A stretch of 64,000 bases of DNA from JAUIAI01 sp963732405 (GTDB lineage: Bacteria > Pseudomonadota > Gammaproteobacteria > Burkholderiales > Burkholderiaceae_E), in contig CAVSZG010000001.1 in the NCBI GenBank assembly GCA_963732405.1, positions 62,001-126,000 of the forward strand, written 5' to 3'. Shown piece by piece: positions 46,340 through 54,644 of the stretch. The stretch's first letter is position 1, and each line of letters starts with the position of its first letter. Under the pieces are notes generated by a model. That model saw only the letters and a program-made list of their open reading frames with translations. It ran no database searches and was not told the DNA's origin. The translations under genes and the position numbers were made by a program.

Positions 46340-47566
46340 ATGGCAGGTCAGTGGATCGACGTGGCGGCAAGCGACGGCTCGGGCAGCTTTCGCGCGTATC
46401 TGGCCCTACCCGCGAGTGGGCAAGGGCCGGGCATCGTGCTCGCGCAGGAAATCTTCGGCATCAACGCCACCATGCAGGCGGTGGCCGATGATTACGCCGA
46501 AGAAGGCTATGTCGTGCTGGCCCCCGATCTGTTCTGGCGGCAGCAACCCGGTATCGAACTGGGCTATACGCAGGCCGACTGGCAGCGCGCCTTCGAGCTG
46601 TATCAGGGATTCAGCGAGGACAAAGGCATCGACGACATTGCGGCCACGCTCGCCGCGTTGCGCCAGCGACCCGAACACGTCGGCAAGCTTGGCTGCGTAG
46701 GCTTCTGCCTGGGCGGCAAGCTCGCCTACCTGGCCGCCTGCCGCACCGATGTCGATGTGAGCGTGGGCTACTACGGCGTGGGTATCGAAAACGCACTGAA
46801 CGAGGCCGGCAGCATCGCCGGCCGGCTGGTCCTGCATATCGCTGAAAAAGACGGCTTTTGTCCGCCCGAGGCTCGCGAGAAGATTCTGGCCGAACTCGAG
46901 GGCAGGGAGAATGTCGAACTCTACGTCTATCCGGGCGTCGATCACGCCTTTGCGCGCAAGGGTGGCGATCATTTCGACAAGCCCTCGGCACTCATGGCGC
47001 ATGAGCGATCGATCGCGGCATTCCGACGGGTGATGGGCCCGCATTACAACCTGTCGGCGCTATGGGATAAACATTGCGAATATGAATTCGCCACGCGCGA
47101 TGTGGCCGCGACCATGAGCACCATGGTGGCAGACCCCTATGTGAACCATATCCCGACCATGACGGGTGGCGTGGGCAAGCAGCGTCTGGCGCATTTCTAC
47201 GAGCACTTCTTCGTCAACAGCAACCCACCCGATACCCACCTGGTGCCGATCTCGCGCACCGTGGGTGCCACCCAGGTGGTCGATGAGATGCTGTTCTGTT
47301 TCACCCACACCACCGAGATTCCCTGGATGCTGCCCGGTATCGCGCCCACCGGAAAACCGGTGCGCGTACCGCTGATCGCCGTGGTGAAATTCCGCGGCGA
47401 CAAGCTCTATCACGAGCACATCTATTGGGATCAGGCCAGCGTGCTGGTGCAGATCGGCAAGCTCGATCCAACCGGCCTGCCCGTGGCAGGCGCCGCCACA
47501 GCCGACAAACTGCTCGATGAGCATCTGCCCTCGAACACCTTGATGGGCGCCGGTTCGTCAGGCTGA
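46340..47566 (+). CDS. Dienelactone hydrolase fused to an NTF2/SnoaL-like domain
   Basis: This 408-residue protein joins two domains. Residues 1-235 are a dienelactone hydrolase with nucleophile Cys in GCVGFCLGGK (about 118), Asp in AEKDGFCP and His in DHAFARKGGD. Residues 245-390 resemble an NTF2/SnoaL-type cone fold (MSTMVADPYVNHIPTMTGG, and KFRGDKLYHEHIYWDQASV). The first part would hydrolyse lactones or related esters from aromatic or halogenated compounds; the second may bind substrate or shield intermediates. RBS GAGGAG precedes the ATG. It is divergent from the ABC importer operon. Confidence 0.87.
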   Translation: MAGQWIDVAASDGSGSFRAYLALPASGQGPGIVLAQEIFGINATMQAVADDYAEEGYVVLAPDLFWRQQPGIELGYTQADWQRAFELYQGFSEDKGIDDIAATLAALRQRPEHVGKLGCVGFCLGGKLAYLAACRTDVDVSVGYYGVGIENALNEAGSIAGRLVLHIAEKDGFCPPEAREKILAELEGRENVELYVYPGVDHAFARKGGDHFDKPSALMAHERSIAAFRRVMGPHYNLSALWDKHCEYEFATRDVAATMSTMVADPYVNHIPTMTGGVGKQRLAHFYEHFFVNSNPPDTHLVPISRTVGATQVVDEMLFCFTHTTEIPWMLPGIAPTGKPVRVPLIAVVKFRGDKLYHEHIYWDQASVLVQIGKLDPTGLPVAGAATADKLLDEHLPSNTLMGAGSSG

Positions 47567-47583
47567 TTCGCTGCGCGCCTGGC

Positions 47584-48690
47584 TCAGAAACGAACCGCCG
47601 CCACCGCCGCAATCTTTTGCAGGATATCGGCGGGCGCATTGCCCACGAGCACGAAACCGAAGCCATCACGGTGCCAGGTCAGGGCTTTGGTGGCGTTGAT
47701 CATGCGCATGCCTGGCGCACTTTCGGTCTGATCGGTGCGCATGACGCTCAGCGATACCGGCTGACCGTCGGGTGAGGTGAACAGCAGTTGCCCGATCGCC
47801 TGCCCATCCAGGCCCAGGCGCTGGGAGTGGCGGAACTGCAGTCCGGGCAGATCGGTCAGACTGATCGGCACTTCGCGACCCAGATGGGCTGACAAATCGG
47901 TCAGTTGCGCTTTGAGTGCCGGGTCCGCCGGCCCGGCCGCCGGCATTGATTCGGGGACCAGCAGGCGATGGGCATCGACCACGACTTCATGCCAGGCTGG
48001 CGCGCCGACCGTGTCGTCCAACAGGCTGGCGATGCCCCAACCCGCACCCAGGCCGACCAGTAAGGCGACAGGCACCGCGGCGAGCATGGCCCTGGGCCGG
48101 CGATGATGGCGTTGTCGTTTGCGCGCTGCCGGGATGGCGGGTTGGTCGTCGGCTGCGGGCGGTCGAACCCGCGAACCGGGCAGACCCGGGCCCCATGAAG
48201 GTTCGAAGCGGCCGGGTTCGATGGGCTTCTCGACCTGCCAGGATGGTGTAACGACCGGCTGTGGTGCAGCCTCGGGGGACGCGACCTCGGTCGGCCGTTT
48301 GGCATCGGCAGGCCCGGACGCGGCGTCGAAAGCGGCACCGGCGGTGGACGCGCCGGCTCCGGACGGTACGGCGTCAGGCCCGCCATCGGCCGGGGAGTCA
48401 GCGGCAGGCGCCAGTTCGGCTGCTATCACAGCATCATGGCCCGGTGCGGGCGTCGACCAGGTCGGTACCATCGACGCCGGTCGCGAGCGGGTCCGCGTCG
48501 CAACGGACGCCGAGGCGGAAGCCGCGGAAATCACATTGGAGGCATCGAGGTGGACGACACTCCCCTGAGCGACCCGACGGGCTAGCGCCGGGTCGTCCTG
48601 CATGGCCAGGCGCAAGGCCTCGCGCCGTGCGGTATCGAGCCGCTGTTCGAGGAATGCCTGGATTTCCTCGTCGGAGAAGGGCTGGTTCAT
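47584..48690 (-). CDS. Membrane anti-sigma-factor-like protein
   Basis: This 368-residue protein has an N-terminal zinc-less anti-sigma-like helix region (FSDEEIQAFLEQRLDTARRE, DPALARRVAQG). A long Pro/Ala/Ser low-complexity linker (about 50-190), one transmembrane helix (AMLAAVPVALLVGLGAGWGI, about 200-220) and a periplasmic domain ending ALTWHRDGFGFVLVGNAP follow. That ending is shared by many proteobacterial anti-sigma factors. No sigma-factor gene is adjacent, so its partner is unknown. ATG at 48690 has AGGTG upstream. Confidence 0.65.
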   Translation of the reverse strand: MNQPFSDEEIQAFLEQRLDTARREALRLAMQDDPALARRVAQGSVVHLDASNVISAASASASVATRTRSRPASMVPTWSTPAPGHDAVIAAELAPAADSPADGGPDAVPSGAGASTAGAAFDAASGPADAKRPTEVASPEAAPQPVVTPSWQVEKPIEPGRFEPSWGPGLPGSRVRPPAADDQPAIPAARKRQRHHRRPRAMLAAVPVALLVGLGAGWGIASLLDDTVGAPAWHEVVVDAHRLLVPESMPAAGPADPALKAQLTDLSAHLGREVPISLTDLPGLQFRHSQRLGLDGQAIGQLLFTSPDGQPVSLSVMRTDQTESAPGMRMINATKALTWHRDGFGFVLVGNAPADILQKIAAVAAVRF

Positions 48691-48841
48691 TCCGGACACC
48701 TCGCTGATCGAAACCGATTCTACTCAAGCGCGCCGCTCGATCCTGCCAACGGAATTCTTGACGCTCTGACACTGGCCGCTCAATCCGGTATCGCGTTATG
48801 CTGATCCGGTGTTTCCACAAAAACGACAGGAGAAAGACCCT

Positions 48842-49330
48842 ATGGCTACCAAAGCCGATTTTACCGATGCCGAATGGAAATCCATCGTTGCCGCTGCACC
48901 GATGGTCGGTCTGGCGGTTGCCGCCGCAAGCCCCAATGGCCCCTTTGGCGTGATCAAGGAAATGATGTCGGTCGGCATGGCGATGGCCGACGTCGTCAAG
49001 AGTGGCAGCAACAATCCGCTGATCACAGCGCTGCTGGACGATATCAAGGCCCGTCAGACCCGGCCCGACCGACCTGAAGGCGTGAGCAATCCCGATCAGG
49101 CCAAGTCGATGGCGCTCGATCATCTGGCCCAGGTCGCGGCGATGCTCGACACCAAGGCAGGGCCCGACGCTGCCGAATTCAAGCAATGGCTGCTGGTCAT
49201 CGCCAACCGGGTGGCCGAAGCCTCCAATGAGGGCGGGTTTCTGGGCTTCGGCGGCACGCGCGTCTCGGAAGACGAAAAACAGATGATCGCGCAGATCGCC
49301 GGCCGACTCGGCGTGTCGACCAGCGCCTGA
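48842..49330 (+). CDS. Conserved hypothetical protein, helical
   Basis: This 162-residue soluble protein starts at the ATG at 48842 after CAGGAGAAAG. It begins ADFTDAEWKSIVAAAPMVGL and is predicted almost all helical, with a GFLGFGGTRVSEDEKQMI segment near the end. I recall a loosely similar family of about 160 residues with an FTEAEWD start and a GGVS-S-EE end in several phyla, function unknown. It is monocistronic and ends 4 bp before the convergent GST gene. Confidence 0.65.
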   Translation: MATKADFTDAEWKSIVAAAPMVGLAVAAASPNGPFGVIKEMMSVGMAMADVVKSGSNNPLITALLDDIKARQTRPDRPEGVSNPDQAKSMALDHLAQVAAMLDTKAGPDAAEFKQWLLVIANRVAEASNEGGFLGFGGTRVSEDEKQMIAQIAGRLGVSTSA

Positions 49331-49333
49331 CGA

Positions 49334-50038
49334 TCAGCCCTGGCGGGCGAGGCGCTCGTTCTGCGGGAACATCGAGCGCTTCGCCAGTTCATCCATATCG
49401 GTCTTGAACCGGTGCGAATCGACCAGACGCTTCACACCGGAGGCGGCCGGCCGCGCATTGATGGCATCGAGCAGCCGCTTCAGATTCGGCAGCCGCTCCC
49501 AGGCCTTGTCGTCGCCAAGCACGAAGGGCACCATGCGGGCCCATCCCCAGACCGCCATGTCGACGATCGAATAGGTGTCGCCGAGCATCCACTGACGCCC
49601 GCTCAGCCGGTCTTCGAGAATCTGCCAATGCCGGTTGGCTTCGAAATCGTAGCGGTTCAGCGCGTATTCCTTGGGCTCGGGAGCGGCCGTGCGAAAGTGC
49701 ACCGCCTGACCGGAAAACGGCCCGATGCCGCTGGCCACGAACATCAGCCATGACAGCATCTCCCCACGCTGCGCCGAACCCGTGTCGGTGGGCACGAAGC
49801 GGCCGGTCTTGTCAGCCAGATAGAGCAGGATGGCATTGCTGTCGAACACCAGCGTGCCGCCATCGTCAATGGCCGGCACCTTGGCATTCGGGTTCACGCG
49901 CCGAAAGCTGTCGGTATGCTGCTCGCCCTTACGGGTGTCGACACCGATCGGCTCATAGGGCAAGGCCATTTCTTCGAGTGCCAGCGCCACCTTCATCGGA
50001 TTGGGTGCGGTGTTGTAGTAGAACCGGATTGTGCTCAA
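49334..50038 (-). CDS. Glutathione S-transferase family protein
   Basis: This 234-residue protein has an N-terminal thioredoxin-like domain (YYNTAPNPMKVALALEEMAL, NPNAKVPAIDDGGTLVFDSN, with the cis-Pro in KVPAI and the Ser of the gamma-glutamyl site). The C-terminal helical domain includes YSIVDMAVWGWARM. I chose TTG at 50038 because GGAG lies five bases upstream and the domain begins directly after; an upstream in-frame ATG at 50089 adds 17 unlikely residues. It follows the NIPSNAP gene by 19 bp, forming a leftward pair. Confidence 0.85.
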   Translation of the reverse strand: MSTIRFYYNTAPNPMKVALALEEMALPYEPIGVDTRKGEQHTDSFRRVNPNAKVPAIDDGGTLVFDSNAILLYLADKTGRFVPTDTGSAQRGEMLSWLMFVASGIGPFSGQAVHFRTAAPEPKEYALNRYDFEANRHWQILEDRLSGRQWMLGDTYSIVDMAVWGWARMVPFVLGDDKAWERLPNLKRLLDAINARPAASGVKRLVDSHRFKTDMDELAKRSMFPQNERLARQG

Positions 50039-50057
50039 TTGAACTCCGATGAACGGG

Positions 50058-50396
50058 TTATTGGATGACCGAGTAATCGGTTGGCGCAAGGATCAGATTG
50101 CTGGTGCTCATCAGAATCGGCTGATCCTTCTCGCTATCGGCCTTGGCTTTGAGCCAATCCGGATCACTGGCAAAGGCATTCCATTTTTTCTCACGCTCGG
50201 CCAGATCCGCCCAGGCGAGCAGGTAATACAGCTCGTGCTGGTTTTCCCCGATCAGCACCGTCCAGAAACCGGCCTGCCGGATGCCGTGTCTGTCCCACAG
50301 CCGGAGCGTGTGATTGCGAAAGCGATCATGCAGGGCAGGCAGGCGCCCCGGCAGACAGCGATAAATTCTGAGTTCGTGCAGCAAGCGGGTCTCCAT
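50058..50396 (-). CDS. NIPSNAP family protein
   Basis: This 112-residue ferredoxin-fold protein has the NIPSNAP pattern LHELRIYRCLPGRLPALHDR, then IRQAGFWTVLIGENQHELYY and a WADLAEREKKWNAF segment. The activity of bacterial NIPSNAP proteins is unknown, though they often accompany catabolic enzymes. The ATG at 50396 fits the conserved start. It is upstream of and probably cotranscribed with the GST gene. Confidence 0.87.
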   Translation of the reverse strand: METRLLHELRIYRCLPGRLPALHDRFRNHTLRLWDRHGIRQAGFWTVLIGENQHELYYLLAWADLAEREKKWNAFASDPDWLKAKADSEKDQPILMSTSNLILAPTDYSVIQ

Positions 50397-50539
50397 CCGG
50401 TCGGTTGATGAATCGGCTGGTCGCGCCCGCGACCCGATCCGCATGAAACCCGGTGCCGGAAGCGAAAACCAACCGCCCCGCCGTATTGCGGCGGGGCGGT
50501 CATGGACTCTACACGTTTTCGCGGCGTTCGCGCGCCAAC

Positions 50540-51709
50540 TCAGCGACGATAGATGCGCACGTGGTCCAGTTCCATCTTCACCGGGAAGCGGGACAGGTCA
50601 ACACCGTTCTTGCCCGCCCATCCGCCGCCGATCGCCATGTTGATGAGCAGACTGCCCGGGTTGGCGACGTTGCCGTCGTTATCCACCCAGCGGTATTTTT
50701 CGCAGGCAAGCGCCCGTCCGTTGATGTAGTGGCAGACATGCTCGGCGCCCCATTCGGTACCCACTTCCAGCCAGATATCGCGCAGGCTGTTGACCGATTT
50801 CCAGTAACCCCATTGTGTGTTGTAGGCCGGGTCGGCGTAGTCATACTCGTGGCCACCCGACACGGTCTGATTGCGATGAATCTGCAGATGCTGGTACAGG
50901 TTGTAGATCGTTTCAGTGTCGTCATTGACCGGTGCCTCCAGAATGTCGATCTCCGGGGGCCACTGCGAATTGCCCGCATCGTCCAGTGCCGGCGCCAGCC
51001 AGACCATCGGCCAGGTACCGCGTGCACTGGGCAGCTTCACCCGCACCGTCATGTAATACATCTGTGCGCCTTCGGGGCGGAATGTCTGCTTGCTGCGCAG
51101 CATGGCGGCTTCAAAGGTCCGGTCTGCCGGATCTGCCGAGTTCTTGGTCGCGCGCAATGCAATGACGCCATCACGCATTTCATGCAGCGCCTCTCCGCGC
51201 CGATTGAAGTCCCGGTAACGCTGCCATTCGTCATTCACGAAGTCCAGCGTTCCCTGCCCATGCCGCGTGCATGCCTCATCGGGCATTTGCAGCGGCTCCT
51301 GTCCCCCCCCCCAGCTGAATCTCGTACACCATTTGCTGCGATCGAGTTCACTGCCGTCGAACTCGTCGGCGAATACCAGTTCGTCATAGCCGGCCGGACG
51401 ATAGTCGTCGGACCCGAATGCCGGTTCGATCGTGAGCCCGCCACCGATCCGGTCGGTCTGATCGAAGGCCGGATTAAAACCGGGATCGGACATCACGCTG
51501 AACGTATTCAGATCGCTCGCCGTCGAACCGTCCGCCGTGCCCGTCGTGGTACCGTCATCCGGGACGGCATTGCCTGCGGCATCGGCGCCACCGCCACCGC
51601 CCCCGCATCCGCTCAACAGCAGACTGATGAGTGCCGTCGCGATCATGATGCGCGATCGCTTGTCCTTACTGGGCGACCCGGCGTCCGGTCGCTTGTCTTT
51701 CTGATTCAT
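50540..51709 (-). CDS. GH16-family glycosidase lipoprotein
   Basis: This 389-residue enzyme has a lipobox (LLLSGCGG, near residue 20), a Gly/Thr/Asp-rich linker and a GH16 domain. The domain starts near LVFADEFDGSELDRSKW and has the catalytic motif PPEIDILEAP (nucleophile and acid/base Glu, about residue 250). It should cut beta-1,3/1,4-glucans or galactans outside the cell. A run of ten C bases (51303-51312), coding for glycines after FSW, interrupts the domain without breaking the frame. It is a close paralogue of the gene at 53064-54164. Start at 51709 precedes MNQKDKRPD. Confidence 0.88.
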   Translation of the reverse strand: MNQKDKRPDAGSPSKDKRSRIMIATALISLLLSGCGGGGGGADAAGNAVPDDGTTTGTADGSTASDLNTFSVMSDPGFNPAFDQTDRIGGGLTIEPAFGSDDYRPAGYDELVFADEFDGSELDRSKWCTRFSWGGGQEPLQMPDEACTRHGQGTLDFVNDEWQRYRDFNRRGEALHEMRDGVIALRATKNSADPADRTFEAAMLRSKQTFRPEGAQMYYMTVRVKLPSARGTWPMVWLAPALDDAGNSQWPPEIDILEAPVNDDTETIYNLYQHLQIHRNQTVSGGHEYDYADPAYNTQWGYWKSVNSLRDIWLEVGTEWGAEHVCHYINGRALACEKYRWVDNDGNVANPGSLLINMAIGGGWAGKNGVDLSRFPVKMELDHVRIYRR

Positions 51710-52187
51710 CACGCAGATTCCGATAGGGCTGACCCCTGGGTATTCGGCATAAAACCCGGCTGTTCCAGCCACTTGCCGACCGACGGTCTGCATCCAGGCG
51801 CAACGGCCGACGCCGACCATCGATGGCGCTCAGGCCGCCGCTCATGCGCGAGTCCGAGTCATGGCGGCGTCGTGTTTGCGGCAACGCCGGCTTGCGTTCG
51901 TCTGGTCGGGTGCTGCGCATCGCTGACCGAGACCGATGTCGGACGCGTTTCTGACCCTTGCCAAGGTGAACGGCGATGATGCGGCATTGAACTGCGTTCA
52001 AATGCCAGGGTGGCGCAGGCTATGTGGAGCAAGCACCGCTGGCCCGTGCCTTCAGGCAGTCACCACTGAACGGCATCCGGGAGGGTTCGGGCAACGTGAT
52101 CGCGCTCGATGGATTGCGCGTGGCCGCAAGCAAGCCGGCCGCGCTCGGCGCGCTGGAAGACTGATGCGGGCGCCCATCGCCCGCGCG
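51710..52187. other. Gap of 478 bp with a gene remnant
   Basis: The gap lies between the GH16 lipoprotein gene and the isocitrate lyase-family gene, both leftward. It holds the acyl-CoA dehydrogenase remnant (51991-52164, plus strand). The remaining sequence shows no coding signal, hairpin or promoter I can defend. Confidence 0.45.
51991..52164 (+). pseudogene. AidB-type acyl-CoA dehydrogenase C-terminal remnant
   Basis: In the plus frame, 51991-52164 reads GGAGYVEQAPLARAFRQ and SPLNGIREGSGNVIALDGL, then ends at TGA. This is the C-terminal signature of AidB-like acyl-CoA dehydrogenases (GGxGYVEE ... NxIxEGSGNV). A TGA at 51988-51990 stops the frame upstream and no start or N-terminal domain is present. 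It is a relic of an excised or decayed gene between two leftward genes. Confidence 0.6.
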
Positions 52188-53057
52188 TCACCGGTCGTCG
52201 AGAAACCGGTCGGTCCAGGCCTGGTAGTCGTCTGCGCGGGTCAGCGTGCGGATCAACGATGCCGGTGCGACACCCGGCAGCGTGGCCGGATCGTCGCCGG
52301 CCCTGAGCCGACTCAGGGTGTCGTGAATGGCCTGCACCGCGGCGGCAAATGGTTGATGGCCCAGCAGGCAGATTTTCACCCGGTTGGCCTCGAGCAGCGC
52401 CGGATCGCGCAGCTCGCGTGGGGCACTGCCCAGGATGATCGGCAGCGTAGTGGCCGCCGAGATCAGTTCGAGCGCCGCGCGATCGCGCACGCCAACGGCG
52501 AACAAGGCATCGACGCCGGCGTCCTCGTAGGCGCGAAGCCGCCGCGCCGCATCCGTCGCATCGGTGATGCCGGCCGCACTCGTTCGTCCGGCGATCACCA
52601 GCGCCGGATCGGCACGGGCCGCGAGCGCCGCGCGCATCTTGCCCACGCCTTCGTCGAGGCTGGTCAGGCGTGCCGCGCCCTTGCTGCCGGCTGCCGCGGG
52701 CAACTCGGTGTCTTCGATCGATAACGCGGCCACACCGGCCGCTTCCAGTTCCTCGACACAACGCATCACGTTCAATGCATTGCCATAGCCGTGATCGGCA
52801 TCGACCAGCAGAGGCAGATCTGCAGCGCGCGAAATCCGCATCGCCTGCTCGGCGAATTCGGTGAGGGTCAGCAGGATGATGTCCGGGGCGCCGAGCACGG
52901 TGAGCGAGGCGACCGATCCGGCGAAGATGCCCGCCTCGAATTCCAACTGGCTCGCGATACGGGCGGACATGGGATCATGAACGGATGCGGGGAATGTGCA
53001 GCCGGGCGCGGCGAGCAATGCCCGCATGCGTGCTCGTCGTTCGTCCCATCGTGCCAT
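52188..53057 (-). CDS. Isocitrate lyase/PEP mutase-family protein (oxaloacetate decarboxylase-like)
   Basis: This 289-residue TIM-barrel enzyme has the superfamily pattern FPASVHDPMSARIASQLEFE, PLLVDADHGYGNALNVMRCV (metal ligands) and ALSIEDTELP. VIAGRTSAAGITDATDAARR replaces the usual ARTDA segment. The residue set resembles PEP mutase-like oxaloacetate decarboxylases more than true isocitrate lyase, which has KKCGH. It probably cleaves or decarboxylates a 2-oxo diacid. It follows the second GH16 gene by only 6 bp, implying cotranscription. Confidence 0.85.
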   Translation of the reverse strand: MARWDERRARMRALLAAPGCTFPASVHDPMSARIASQLEFEAGIFAGSVASLTVLGAPDIILLTLTEFAEQAMRISRAADLPLLVDADHGYGNALNVMRCVEELEAAGVAALSIEDTELPAAAGSKGAARLTSLDEGVGKMRAALAARADPALVIAGRTSAAGITDATDAARRLRAYEDAGVDALFAVGVRDRAALELISAATTLPIILGSAPRELRDPALLEANRVKICLLGHQPFAAAVQAIHDTLSRLRAGDDPATLPGVAPASLIRTLTRADDYQAWTDRFLDDR

Positions 53058-53063
53058 GGTCGA

Positions 53064-54164
53064 CTACCGGGTGTAGATGCGGATGTGATCCAGTTCCATC
53101 TGAACCGGGAATTTGGACACATCAACACCGTTGCGGCCCGGCCAGGCGCCACCGACGGCCATGTTGATCAGCAGATTGGACTTGTTGGCCGGTCTGCCCG
53201 CGTTGGTCACCCAGCGGTAGTTCTCGCAAGCCAGCTTGATACCGTTGATGAAATAACAGACTTCGTCGGCGCTCCATTCGGTGCCGATCTCCAGCCAGAT
53301 CTCGCGCAGGCTCTGCGAACCCTTCCAGAAACCCCAGCGTGTGTCATAGTCGGGATGCGAATAGGTGTATTCGTGCTGATTTGAACCGGTCTGATTCTGG
53401 TGGATCTGCGAATGCTGATACAGCGTATAGATGGTCTCGGTCTCATCATTGACCGGCGCTTCCAGGATGTCGATTTCGGGCGGCCAGTTGGCCACACCGT
53501 TTTCATCCAGATCGGGGGCGAGCCAGATCATCGGCCAGGTGCCGCGGGCGCTGGGTAGTCTGACCCGGGCGGTGATGTAGTAGCGCTGCGAACCCTCGGG
53601 ACGGATGTTCAGCTTGCTGCGCAGCATCGCCCCCTCGAACGAGAGGTCGCCGGGGTTGCTGTTGTTCTTGGTTGCACGCAGCGCGATCACGCCGTTGCTC
53701 AGTACGTGAAGGGGTTCGCCGTCGATGTTGACGTCCCGGTAGCGCTGCCATTCATCATTGACGAAATCCAGATTACCCTGGCCGACGAAGGGCGTGCATT
53801 CCGGATCTTCTACCTGAGGTGCCGTCGTGCCGCCGCCCCAACTGAAGCGGGTGCACCACTTGCTGCGATCCAGCGCATCGCCATTGAATTCATCGGCGAA
53901 CAACAACTCCGTGTAGGACGCTGGATGAAAATCATCATTGCCGACGGCGGGGGTGATCTCCAGCCCACCTCCACGGGTGTCTTCCTGGGAGTAGGTGGTA
54001 TTGAAGGGTACGTAAACCTGGGCCTGGAGCGGCGAGCCGTTCAAAACGAACAGGCCGGCCATCGCCAGTCGCAACTGATGCCGTGCAAATCGGGCAACGG
54101 TGGAACGGACGAGGGCGCGGGCGGAGGCGAGAGGAGTCATTATGGTTTTCATCGCCCGCATCAT
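53064..54164 (-). CDS. Secreted GH16-family glycosidase (second copy)
   Basis: This 366-residue enzyme has a Sec signal (LRLAMAGLFVLNGSPLQAQ, cut near residue 49 from the first ATG; ATGs at 54161 and 54152 are alternatives). Its GH16 domain has ELLFADEFNGDALDRSKWCT and the catalytic PPEIDILEAPVND. It is closely similar to the 50540-51709 lipoprotein over the whole domain, including SARGTWPMIWLAP and the end MELDHIRIYTR. It lacks the lipobox and the C-run. One enzyme may be cell-bound and the other released, acting on the same polysaccharide. Confidence 0.88.
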   Translation of the reverse strand: MMRAMKTIMTPLASARALVRSTVARFARHQLRLAMAGLFVLNGSPLQAQVYVPFNTTYSQEDTRGGGLEITPAVGNDDFHPASYTELLFADEFNGDALDRSKWCTRFSWGGGTTAPQVEDPECTPFVGQGNLDFVNDEWQRYRDVNIDGEPLHVLSNGVIALRATKNNSNPGDLSFEGAMLRSKLNIRPEGSQRYYITARVRLPSARGTWPMIWLAPDLDENGVANWPPEIDILEAPVNDETETIYTLYQHSQIHQNQTGSNQHEYTYSHPDYDTRWGFWKGSQSLREIWLEIGTEWSADEVCYFINGIKLACENYRWVTNAGRPANKSNLLINMAVGGAWPGRNGVDVSKFPVQMELDHIRIYTR

Positions 54165-54567
54165 AGAGGGTTGTGATGTCCGGATTCGCCCGCCGGGTTA
54201 TCAACGGCGCATGAAAATGGAATCCGTTTGACGAAAATCGTTTCGGTCGTCCATGCCCTGACAGTAGATGTCAACCTCTGTAACAGCATGTGTGGCAGAC
54301 CGGAATGCACTGTCCGTTCTTACAGACTCCGGAATTTTCTCACTGCGCTCAGAATTTTGCGGAGCTTCGTGTCAGCGCTAGTTGTCGATCGCCATCGAGT
54401 CTTGAATTTTGCCACTGCGCTTTGAATTACGGCCTTAACTCGGTCCGGTGGCAGGGATCGGCTAAGGGGCCGTCACGCGAGAGAGGCAATATTTGGGAGC
54501 TGAAGTGTCGAGGTGCTGTCCACGGAGAAACTACCCGGTCGACATCAATGTCACGAACAAGTGCTTC
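54165..54567. other. Lower-GC intergenic DNA with an imperfect 25-bp repeat
   Basis: Between the GH16 start and the TA-module promoter no gene is evident. Composition drops clearly in GC compared with the flanks. Two copies of a 25-bp element (54332-54356 and 54404-54428, 21/25 identical by eye) lie 72 bp apart; each begins GAATTTT, has CACTGCGCT in the middle and ends GAATT. Transferred DNA or remnants of a small repeat element are possible. Confidence 0.45.
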
Positions 54568-54596
54568 TGAACATATGCCCTACAAAGGTGTATTCT
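54568..54596 (+). promoter_or_regulatory. Promoter of the RHH/TA module
   Basis: TGAACA (54568-54573) and TATTCT (54591-54596) each match four of six sigma-70 consensus bases with an optimal 17-bp spacer. The -10 box abuts the iterons, so a protein bound to them would block initiation. The start of the downstream gene is about 48 bp away. Confidence 0.45.
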
Positions 54597-54633
54597 CTCA
54601 ACATCTCAACATCTCAACATCTCAACATCTCAA
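54596..54633 (+). repeat. 8-bp iterons (TCTCAACA), four exact copies plus a partial fifth
   Basis: Four perfect head-to-tail copies of TCTCAACA (54596-54627) are followed by TCTCAA, then directly by the AAGG ribosome-binding site of the RHH gene. Each unit is a TCTC tetramer with a 4-base A-rich spacer. ParG-type ribbon-helix-helix proteins bind ACTC tetramers with the same 4-bp spacing, so these are probable autoregulatory operator sites; the binding itself is inferred. Confidence 0.75.
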
Positions 54634-54644
54634 GGTAGCTAAAA

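Noticed and set aside
48758..48802. TTGACG and TATGCT as a promoter for the gene at 48842
   Set aside because: The spacing between the boxes is 33 bp, far from 17.
54596..54633. Possible CRISPR array
   Set aside because: Units are 8 bp with no spacers, and no cas genes are nearby; it is a tandem operator-like repeat.
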